In this document: in pieces, positions 33,564 to 40,355 of the stretch
How positions within the stretch are numbered: the stretch's first letter is position 1
How the letters are laid out: each line of letters opens with the position of its first letter
Source: Planctomycetota bacterium
GTDB lineage: Bacteria > Planctomycetota > UBA11346
Length of the DNA: 42,389 bases
Direction: 5' to 3'
NCBI GenBank assembly: GCA_022841245.1
Contig: JALHRW010000018.1
Location: forward strand, 1-42,389
Position numbers and translations under genes: made by a program
The notes under the pieces: model-generated
What the model was told of the DNA's origin: nothing
Database searches by the model: none
Seen by the model: only the letters and a program-made list of their open reading frames with translations

Positions 33564-34958
33564 TCAGAAGCGGAAGTAGATGAAGGGGCTGCTGGCGTTG
33601 GTGACCAGGGCGCTGATCGCCAGGACCAGGACGGACAGCACGCCGACGGCGCCGAGCCAGCCCCACGCGCCATCGCCGGTGCAACGCCGCGCCGCATCAG
33701 CCCAGCGCTGCAGCGGGGCGACGGCGCAGACCGCGCCGACCGCCAGCATCAGCCAGGCATGCCCGTCGACCAGGCGCCACCACGGCGCGATGCCGGCACC
33801 ACCGCCGGCCATGGCTGACAGCATACGGCCAGCTTCGTCCAGATCGGCGGCGCGGAACAGGACCCAGCCGATCAGCACCACGACCAGGCAGTAGGCATGG
33901 CCGATGAGCACGGGCAGGCGGGGGAAGCGCTCGGACAGGTGGTGCTCGACGGCGAGGAAGAAGCCGTGGAACAGCCCCCACAGGACGAAGGTCCAGGCCG
34001 CGCCATGCCACAGGCCGCAGAGCAGGAAGACCATCACCAGGTTGCCGACCGTGCGCCACGGACCCTTGCGGCTCCCGCCGAGCGGGATGTAGAGGTAGTC
34101 GCGGAACCAGGTCGACAGCGAGATGTGCCAGCCGCGCCAGAAGCCGCGGATGCTGGTGGCGGCGTACGGGCGGTCGAAGTTCTCCTTGAAGCGGAAGCCG
34201 AACATGCGCGCCAGGCCGATCGCCATGTCGGAGTAGCCGGCGAAGTCGTGGTAGATCTGCACCCCGTAGGCGGCGGCGCCGAGCCAGGCGGCGCCCGTGC
34301 TCAGCTGCCCGGCGGGGAGGGCGAAGCAGGCGTCGGCGACCTGCGCCGCGCTGTCGGCGATCAGCACCTTGCGGGCGAGGCCGAGGGCGAAGCGGCGCAA
34401 CCCGGCGGCAAGGTCATCGAGGCCGGGATCGCGGCCGTCGAACTGGCCGACGAGATCCTTGTAGCGCACGATCGGCCCGGCAATGAGCTGCGGGAAGAAC
34501 GACTTGTAGACGCCGAAGCGCAGCACGCTGCGCTCGGCCGGCAGTTCGCCGCGCCCGACGTCGACGACGTAGCTGATCGCCTGGAAGACGAAGAAGCTGA
34601 TGCCGATCGGCAGGTGGATCGGATCGAGATGGAGCGGCAGGCCCATGGCCGCGAGATTGTCGACCAGGAAGTTGGCGTACTTGAAGGCGAGCAGCACGCC
34701 GAGCAGGGCGCCGACCGCCATGCCGGTGGCCATGCCGCGAGCGCGGCCAGGGCGGCTGCGCGCGACCAGCTGGGCGAAGCCCCAGCCGCCGAAGATCGAG
34801 CCGATCATCACCGTGGTGTACCAGCCCTCGCCGACGGCGTAGAAGGCCAGGCTGGCGATGAGCAGCACGAGATCGCGCAGACGGCGCGGAGCCGCGTAGT
34901 GGACCAGCAGGACCAGCGGCAGGAAGCAGAGCAGGAAGGCGAGGGACGAGAAAACCAC
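33564..34958 (-). CDS. MBOAT-family O-acyltransferase (AlgI-like)
   Basis: Polytopic membrane-bound O-acyltransferase, 464 residues, that would pass acetyl groups across the membrane for polysaccharide acetylation. MVFSSLAFLLCFLPLVLLVH is the standard AlgI start. HLPIGISFFVFQAISYVVDV, FFPQLIAGPIVRY, YHDFAGYSDMAIGLARMFG and NFDRPYAATSIRGFWRGWHI are conserved, and the catalytic histidine is H318 in LLCGLWHGAAWTFVLWG. It is coupled to the AlgJ-like gene. A repeat element occupies the 113-base gap before it, so its promoter may lie there, or transcription may continue from the dehydrogenase operon. Confidence 0.93.
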   Translation of the reverse strand: MVFSSLAFLLCFLPLVLLVHYAAPRRLRDLVLLIASLAFYAVGEGWYTTVMIGSIFGGWGFAQLVARSRPGRARGMATGMAVGALLGVLLAFKYANFLVDNLAAMGLPLHLDPIHLPIGISFFVFQAISYVVDVGRGELPAERSVLRFGVYKSFFPQLIAGPIVRYKDLVGQFDGRDPGLDDLAAGLRRFALGLARKVLIADSAAQVADACFALPAGQLSTGAAWLGAAAYGVQIYHDFAGYSDMAIGLARMFGFRFKENFDRPYAATSIRGFWRGWHISLSTWFRDYLYIPLGGSRKGPWRTVGNLVMVFLLCGLWHGAAWTFVLWGLFHGFFLAVEHHLSERFPRLPVLIGHAYCLVVVLIGWVLFRAADLDEAGRMLSAMAGGGAGIAPWWRLVDGHAWLMLAVGAVCAVAPLQRWADAARRCTGDGAWGWLGAVGVLSVLVLAISALVTNASSPFIYFRF

Positions 34959-34975
34959 GGGGTCGTCTTACCGAA

Positions 34976-35060
34976 TCACAGGAGACACAGAGGCACAGAG
35001 CTACGCAGGAGGACCTACCTTCGCCTCCTTCTCGTCTCTGTGTCTCTGTGCCTCCTGTGA
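34976..35060. repeat. CACAGGAGACACAGAG inverted-repeat element, intact copy
   Basis: Left arm 34976-35000 (TCACAGGAGACACAGAGGCA and on) and right arm 35036-35060 are inverted repeats matching at 23 of 25 bases, around a 35-base centre. It lies between the E2 stop and the MBOAT start. The left arm also occurs at 2336. The long hairpin could stabilise the E2 mRNA end or attenuate read-through. Confidence 0.9.
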
Positions 35061-35071
35061 AAAGTCGTCGC

Positions 35072-36268
35072 TCAGAGCTTCTCCGGCTTCGCCAGGAACT
35101 CGGCGATGCGGTTGATCAGGCGCGCGGCGTCGCCGCCGTCGGCGATGCGGTGGTCGAAGGTCAGGGTCAGCTCGATCTGGCGGACGCGATCCCACGACTT
35201 CGTCGCCGGATTCCAATCGGGCTGGTTCTGCGGCGCGCTGAGACCGAGGATGACGCTGTGGCCGGGCAGCGGGATCGGCGTCGCCCAGGTCAGGCCGAAG
35301 ACGCCGTAATTCGACACCGAGGCGACCGACTCGCCGCCGTCCGAGACCTTGCCGGCGCGGGCCTTCTCGATCAGCGCCTCGACCGCGGTGGTCAGCGCCG
35401 GCAGGGCCAGCTCGTCGACCTTGCGCAGGACCGGAGTCAGCACGCCGTCGCCGACCTCGACCGCGACCGCCAGGTCGATGGTCGCCGGGGTGTGCATGCG
35501 GTTGCCGTAGAGCCGCTTGGCGAAGGGGCTGCCGGCCTTGAGGCCGAGGGCGAGGGCGCGCAGGGCGTAGATGGTCAGCGATGGCCGGCCCTCGACCGTG
35601 CGGCGATGGGCCAGCAACGAATCGACCTGCACCGAGGTGGCAACGGTGGCCAGCGGCCGGGTCCAGCTCTTGCTCATCGCTGCAGCGACGGCCTGGCGGA
35701 TCGGCGGCATCGGCTCGCCGTGGGCGAGGTAGCGCTCGATGTCGGCCGAGGTGATGCGCCCACCGGTGCCGGTGCCGGTGATGAACGACAGGTCGGAGGT
35801 CTTCAGGCCGCTTTCCGCCACCATGGCGCGCACGCGTGGCGAGAGGAACGAGCGCTCGCCGGCGCCCGCCATCAGGCTGGGCGGGGCGATCCGTCCGGCG
35901 TCATCGCCGGCCTTGCCCGACGGGCGCAACTGCACAGCGCGCTGCGAGCGCGGGGCCGGCGGGGCGCCGACGTCATGGACGTTGGCCAGGCCAGGAGGCG
36001 CGGTGGAAGCGACGGCGGGGAACTGCGTGGTGCCTTCGCCGACGTAGCCGAGCACCTCGCCGACCTTGAGCACGTCGCCGGGCTTGCCGTTGATCTCGGA
36101 CAGCACGCCGTTAGCCGGCGAAGCGACGGTGAGCAGCGACTTCTCGGTCTGGACCTCGACGATCTCCTGCTCGGCCTTGACCATGGATCCGGGCTGGACC
36201 AGCCAGGCCACCACGGTCGCCTCGGCGGCGGCCTCGCCCAGCTGCGGCATGCGTACGGCGATGCGCAT
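35072..36268 (-). CDS. 2-oxoacid dehydrogenase E2 component (dihydrolipoyl acyltransferase)
   Basis: Acyltransferase core of a pyruvate or branched-chain 2-oxoacid dehydrogenase complex, 398 residues. A lipoyl domain fills residues 1-78 with the lipoyl lysine K43 (VQTEKSLLTV). A Pro/Ala linker leads to a peripheral subunit-binding domain (about 140-185; FLSPRVRAMVAESGLKTSDL, GTGGRITSADIERYL). The catalytic domain ends with TFDHRIADGGDAARLI, the DHRxxDG active-site motif. ATG 36268 overlaps the E1-beta stop by one base (TGATG). The lipoyl lysine is preceded by glutamate, not the usual aspartate (TEK for TDK). The acyl specificity is not readable from sequence. Confidence 0.92.
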   Translation of the reverse strand: MRIAVRMPQLGEAAAEATVVAWLVQPGSMVKAEQEIVEVQTEKSLLTVASPANGVLSEINGKPGDVLKVGEVLGYVGEGTTQFPAVASTAPPGLANVHDVGAPPAPRSQRAVQLRPSGKAGDDAGRIAPPSLMAGAGERSFLSPRVRAMVAESGLKTSDLSFITGTGTGGRITSADIERYLAHGEPMPPIRQAVAAAMSKSWTRPLATVATSVQVDSLLAHRRTVEGRPSLTIYALRALALGLKAGSPFAKRLYGNRMHTPATIDLAVAVEVGDGVLTPVLRKVDELALPALTTAVEALIEKARAGKVSDGGESVASVSNYGVFGLTWATPIPLPGHSVILGLSAPQNQPDWNPATKSWDRVRQIELTLTFDHRIADGGDAARLINRIAEFLAKPEKL

Positions 36269-37239
36269 CAGAATTTCGCCAGTTCGAGCGCGGCCTGCAC
36301 GATCACCTGGTCGTCCGGATGGTGCGCGGCGAAGAGCTCGGGGTGGAACGGGATGGGGGTGTCGCGCGAGGCCAGGCGGACCGGCGGCGCATCGAGATAC
36401 TGGAAGCCCTTCTCGGCGCACAGCGCGGCGACTTCGGCGGTGACGCCGCCGAAGGGGAAGCCCTCGCTGGCGATGATCACACGGCCGGTGCGCGAGAGCG
36501 AGGCGAGGATGGTCTCCTCATCGAGCGGGCGGACGCAGCGCAGGTCGACGACCTCGGCGCTGAGGCTGTGCGAGCTCTCCAGCTCGGCGGCGGCGGCGAT
36601 GGCGTGGTGCACCATCCCGCTCCAGGCGATGATGGTGAGGTCGTCGCCGGGCCGGCGGATCACGGCGCGACCGAGGCCGGGGTGCTCGGCGGTGGTCGGA
36701 TCGAACTCCGACTCGAGGTGGTAGTAGAGGTACTTGTGCTCGAGGAAGCAGACGGGGTCGCGGCAGGCGACCGCGTCCTTGAGCATGAAGTAGGCATCGG
36801 CGACGGTGGCCGGGGCCACCACCACCAGGCCGGGGTGGTGGGTCAGCCAGCCTTCGGGCATCTGGCAGTGGAACGGCCCGCCGCCAGGCGTGCCGCCGAC
36901 CGGCAGGCGGATGGTGATCGGGCAGGGCCGGCCAGAGCGCCAGTAGGTGGTGCCGGCGTGGTTGACCAGCTGGTTGAACGCGACCGAAGCGAAGTCGGCG
37001 AACTGGTATTCGATGATCGGCCGAGCCCCATCCATGGCCGCGCCGATGGCCAGACCGGCCATGGCATCCTCGCAGATCGGAGCATTGAGCACGCGACCGG
37101 GGAAGCGCTCGGCCAGTCCCTTGGTCGCCTTGAACGCGCCGCCGAATGCACCGCCGACGTCCTGTCCGTAGATGAAGGCGCGCGGCTCCTGCTCGAGGAT
37201 CTCGCCGAGCGCCTGACGAATGGCCTCCAGATACTTCAT
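36268..37239 (-). CDS. 2-oxoacid dehydrogenase E1 component, beta subunit
   Basis: Beta chain of the thiamine-diphosphate E1 decarboxylase, 323 residues. YGQDVGGAFGGAFKATKGLA, RVLNAPICEDAMAGLAIGAA, EYQFADFASVAFNQLVNHAG and RLPVGGTPGGGPFHCQ are family blocks. EVVDLRCVRPLDEETILAS belongs to the C-terminal transketolase-type domain. A 130-base structured element lies 17 bases before its start, inside the operon, after the E1-alpha stop. Confidence 0.93.
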   Translation of the reverse strand: MKYLEAIRQALGEILEQEPRAFIYGQDVGGAFGGAFKATKGLAERFPGRVLNAPICEDAMAGLAIGAAMDGARPIIEYQFADFASVAFNQLVNHAGTTYWRSGRPCPITIRLPVGGTPGGGPFHCQMPEGWLTHHPGLVVVAPATVADAYFMLKDAVACRDPVCFLEHKYLYYHLESEFDPTTAEHPGLGRAVIRRPGDDLTIIAWSGMVHHAIAAAAELESSHSLSAEVVDLRCVRPLDEETILASLSRTGRVIIASEGFPFGGVTAEVAALCAEKGFQYLDAPPVRLASRDTPIPFHPELFAAHHPDDQVIVQAALELAKF

Positions 37240-37256
37240 CGCACGGCCTCTCTGCT

Positions 37257-37386
37257 CAGGGGCTGCGCCCCCACGGCCCTCACGGGCCTCCCCCCGGGCT
37301 TTGTCGCAACTCGATTCCTTCGGCAGGGCCTCCGGAATCGTGGCGGCATCGGCTGCGCCGATTGTATGCCGCCAGCGTTGCTCGGC
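37257..37386. repeat. Structured intergenic element, copy 2
   Basis: Homologue of the element at 7872-8002, same orientation. Stems: GGGGC/GCCCC (37259-37271), GGCCC/GGGCC (37275-37288), CGATTCC/GGAATCG (37312-37318 with 37334-37340), TGGCGGCAT/ATGCCGCCA (37341-37349 with 37366-37374) enclosing CGGC/GCCG (37350-37360). Relative to copy 1, about seven base pairs are exchanged on both sides. It lies between the E1-alpha and E1-beta genes. Confidence 0.85.
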
Positions 37387-37411
37387 GCCCGTTCCATGCT
37401 GCGGTTCCCGG

Positions 37412-38401
37412 TCATCGTGCAGCCCTCAGGTTCACCAGGTCGCGCTCGCTGCGCACCTGCCAATCGTCGGTTGCCGGATCGGCCTGCGGCTCGCTGCGTG
37501 CCTGCTCGACCGCGGCCTCGATCTCGGCCCGGGCTTCTTCGCGGATGCGGCTGGCCTCGTCGGCGCTCAGCAGGCCCTGCTGCATCAGCGTGCGCTCGAA
37601 CAGCGGCAGGCAGTCGCCCCAGCGGCTGCGCACGTCCTCGGGCACGTAGCTGGCGTCGTCGTGGGTACCGTGGCCGGCGAGGCGCAGCAGGTCGGCGACT
37701 ACCATCTGCGGCCCCATGCCGGCGCGGGCGGCGGCTACGGCAGCCCCGACCGTGGCCAGGCAGGCGTCGGCATCGGTGCCGTCGCAGCGGTGGCCGGCGA
37801 AGCCGAAGGCGGCAGCGCGGTCGACGAGATGGGCGCAGGCGTAGGTGCGGTCGCTGGTGGTCGAGTAGCTGTAGCGGTTGTCGGCGACCAGCAGGACGAA
37901 GGGCAGGCGCTCGACGCCGGCGATGGTCAGCGCCTCGTTCAGCGCGCCGGCGCTCATCCCGCCGTCGCCGATCGAGGCGGCACCGACGCTGTCGCCGAGC
38001 CGGCCGGCCAGCCGACGCGCGAGCAGCACGCCGAGCACCGGCGAGATCATCGCCCCGAGGTGGCTGATGAAGGGCAGCAGCCCGATACCCCAGTTGCCGC
38101 GGTGGATGTTGCCGTCGCGGCCCTTCATCGGTCCGGTCGAGCGGCCGAGCACGGTGCGCACGCAGTCGAGCGGGGTCTCGCCGAAAGCGAAGCGGCCGGC
38201 CTGGTCGCGGATGCACGGTGCGAACACGTCGCCAGACTTGAGGTGCAGCCCGGCGGCGCCGCTGAAGGCTTCTTGGCCGCGGCCGAGGAAGGCGCTGCCC
38301 GCCACTTCGTTCTGGGCCTTGAGCTTGGCCATGCGATCGTCGCTGGCCCGCGCTAGGGTCATGAGCTTATAGAGCTTCAGACGCAGTGCCGGATCGGTCA
38401 T
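37412..38401 (-). CDS. 2-oxoacid dehydrogenase E1 component, alpha subunit
   Basis: Alpha chain of E1, 329 residues, holding the thiamine-diphosphate motif: GDGGMSAGALNEALTIAGVE through VADNRYSYST. GRGQEAFSGAAGLHLKSGD and GRDGNIHRGNWGIGLLPFIS are further family blocks. The phosphorylation-loop region reads RLAGHGTHDDASYVPEDVR, which is nearer to branched-chain-type E1 than to the GHSMSDP form of pyruvate dehydrogenases. ATG 38401 overlaps the fabH stop as ATGA; ATG 38413 is in frame but less likely. Coupling to fabH suggests its acyl-CoA product feeds fatty acid initiation. Confidence 0.9.
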   Translation of the reverse strand: MTDPALRLKLYKLMTLARASDDRMAKLKAQNEVAGSAFLGRGQEAFSGAAGLHLKSGDVFAPCIRDQAGRFAFGETPLDCVRTVLGRSTGPMKGRDGNIHRGNWGIGLLPFISHLGAMISPVLGVLLARRLAGRLGDSVGAASIGDGGMSAGALNEALTIAGVERLPFVLLVADNRYSYSTTSDRTYACAHLVDRAAAFGFAGHRCDGTDADACLATVGAAVAAARAGMGPQMVVADLLRLAGHGTHDDASYVPEDVRSRWGDCLPLFERTLMQQGLLSADEASRIREEARAEIEAAVEQARSEPQADPATDDWQVRSERDLVNLRAAR

Positions 38402-39414
38402 GATCTGCCCCATGTCAGGTACACAGCCCCCCAGGTCAGGCCGCCGCCGAAGGCGACGAGCAGGACGCGGCTGCCGGCCACCAGACGGCCGTCGGCCTCG
38501 GCGTCGGCCAGGGCCAGCGGGATGGTTGCAGCGGTAGTGTTGCCCAGGCGGTCGAGGTTGACCACGACCTTGGACATCGGCACGCCGATGCGTTCGGCGG
38601 TTGGCTGGATGATGCGCAGGTTGGCCTGGTGCGGCACCACCAGGTCGATGTCAGCAGCGGTGAGACCGTTGCTGCGCATCACGCTGGCGGCGATCTCAGC
38701 CATGCGCCGCACCGCGTGGGTGAAGATCATCTTGCCGTTCTGCTTGAGGAAATGCTGGCCGCGCGCCAACGCCTCGGGCGTCGCAGGGATGGCCGAGCCG
38801 CTGCACGGCACGCACAGCTCAGCTGCCGGACCCCCATCGCTGTGCATCTCGATGCCGACCACGCCAGGGCCGTCGGCCGGACCGGCCTCGACCAGCACAG
38901 CACCGCAGCCGTCGCCGAACAGGACGCAGGTATTGCGGTCCTTCCAATCGATCAGGCTGCTCATCACGTCGCCGCCAAGCACCAGGATCCGCTTGGCGCG
39001 ACCGCTCTCGATCCACATCGTGGCGTTGGCCAGGGCAGCGACGAAGCCGTTGCATGCGTTGGCCACGTCGAAGGCCCAGGCACGGGTAGCTCCGATGCGG
39101 TGCTGCAGCAGGTTGGCGGTGGCCGGCATGACCATGTCGGGCGTGATGGTGGCGACGATGATGCCATCGATGTCGCTGGCGGCAACGCCGGCGCGTTCCA
39201 AGCAGCGGCGGGCAGCCGGCTCCGCCAGGGTGATCAGCCCCTGACCGGGCTCGCACACGCGACGCTCGCGGATGCCGGTGCGCGAGACGATCCACTCATC
39301 GGTGGTGTCGAGCCGGCAGGCGAGTTCGGCATTGCTCACGCGCCGCTCCGGCAGAGCGGTTCCGACGGCAACGACCTGGGCGCGGGCAACGGGCATAGGG
39401 GTCAGGGGCGGCAT
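38398..39414 (-). CDS. fabH: 3-oxoacyl-ACP synthase III
   Basis: Initiating condensing enzyme of type II fatty acid synthesis, joining an acyl-CoA to malonyl-ACP, 338 residues. The catalytic triad is complete: C121 in DVANACNGFVAA, H262 in VVPHQANLRI and N292 in RLGNTTAATIPLAL. TTDEWIVSRTGIRERRV is the usual N-terminal motif. ATG 39414 is preferred for a GAGG upstream; ATG 39396 six codons later is possible. It is first in an operon with E1-alpha, E1-beta and E2 genes, coupled by ATGA. The 122-base gap to the divergent gene probably holds the promoter, which I could not define. Confidence 0.94.
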   Translation of the reverse strand: MPPLTPMPVARAQVVAVGTALPERRVSNAELACRLDTTDEWIVSRTGIRERRVCEPGQGLITLAEPAARRCLERAGVAASDIDGIIVATITPDMVMPATANLLQHRIGATRAWAFDVANACNGFVAALANATMWIESGRAKRILVLGGDVMSSLIDWKDRNTCVLFGDGCGAVLVEAGPADGPGVVGIEMHSDGGPAAELCVPCSGSAIPATPEALARGQHFLKQNGKMIFTHAVRRMAEIAASVMRSNGLTAADIDLVVPHQANLRIIQPTAERIGVPMSKVVVNLDRLGNTTAATIPLALADAEADGRLVAGSRVLLVAFGGGLTWGAVYLTWGRS

Positions 39415-39536
39415 GCTAGGGCATACCTCAAGGCCGCAACCTGAGCCCGCAGGTCCAGATCCGACCTGGAGTTGCACCCGGCCGGGTTGATCGGGTCGGC
39501 GGTTGCGGGCCGTCCACGCCCCGGCACGGTGTCCAC

Positions 39537-40355
39537 ATGGACCGGCCACGTCGTCGCCTGGGCTGCTGGATCGCCATCGGCGCGGTGGTCGTCCTGCTGT
39601 TCGCCGGCTGGCTGCTGCTGCCGCGCCTGCTCTGCCTGGTGGCCAACACCTCGCTGCCGCGCGAACTGGGCGAGCAGGCCACCCTGCTCGCGCTCGACCC
39701 GGCTGCGCAGCATCTGCCGCGGGCGCCGATCGTCCTGCTGCTCGATCCGGTGCTGATGCGCCACATCGCCGCCGAGGCCAGCGGTCGCTGGATCCCGCCT
39801 GGCATCATCCGGCATGGCTTCGGCGCCATTGGTACGGTTCGTGGCGCCGGCAACCTGGCGATCGGCTGGCAGGTCGCCGCCACCGACGGGGTGATCCCGC
39901 CGCGCCTGATGGTCACCCTGACGCCGATCCAGGCCAACGCCTTGCTCGCCTCCGCCTCCGGCGGGGCGATCGCCGGGATGACGGTGACGCCGCAGCTCCA
40001 TGCGCTCGAACTCGCCGCCCTGCCCGACGATGGCGCCAACCGCCGCTTCCGCATCGAGACCGCTGGCGCCTTGCGCCTGAGCACCGGCTCCGTCTCGGTC
40101 GACCTCCCGATCCGCCGCCTCATCGCCCAGGTGACGGTCGAATTCACTCCCGCAGCGGGCGGCTGGGAGCCGAGCGTGCAGTTGCAGATCGATGTGCTGG
40201 AGGCGCCGCTGCCGCCCATCCCCGGGATCGATCCCGCGACCTGGCGCAAGCTGCTCGGCAACTGGGCCCAGGAGCGCATCGCCAGCCAGCTCAGCGGGCG
40301 CACCGTGCCGGCGTGGTTCCCGATCGACCTCAGTGTGTCGGCGGTGGTGCGGTAG
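39537..40355 (+). CDS. Hypothetical membrane-anchored protein, 272 residues
   Basis: Unknown protein with one N-terminal membrane helix (residues about 10-35, CWIAIGAVVVLLFAGWLLLP), then an extracytoplasmic domain. The domain is beta-rich with alternating hydrophobic strands (LMVTLTPIQANALL, FRIETAGALRLSTGSVSVDL, IAQVTVEFTPAAG), which recalls lipid-binding or AsmA/BPI-like folds, but I cannot assign it. The end has PWRK-type helical residues and VPAWFPIDLSVSAVVR. No cysteine lipobox. The ATG at 39537 has no clear ribosome site. The last 26 bases overlap the 3' end of metG on the other strand. Confidence 0.7.
   Translation: MDRPRRRLGCWIAIGAVVVLLFAGWLLLPRLLCLVANTSLPRELGEQATLLALDPAAQHLPRAPIVLLLDPVLMRHIAAEASGRWIPPGIIRHGFGAIGTVRGAGNLAIGWQVAATDGVIPPRLMVTLTPIQANALLASASGGAIAGMTVTPQLHALELAALPDDGANRRFRIETAGALRLSTGSVSVDLPIRRLIAQVTVEFTPAAGGWEPSVQLQIDVLEAPLPPIPGIDPATWRKLLGNWAQERIASQLSGRTVPAWFPIDLSVSAVVR

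Noticed and set aside
36319-38067. 582-codon plus-strand open frame
   Set aside because: It is antisense to the E1-alpha and E1-beta genes, which carry clear family motifs.
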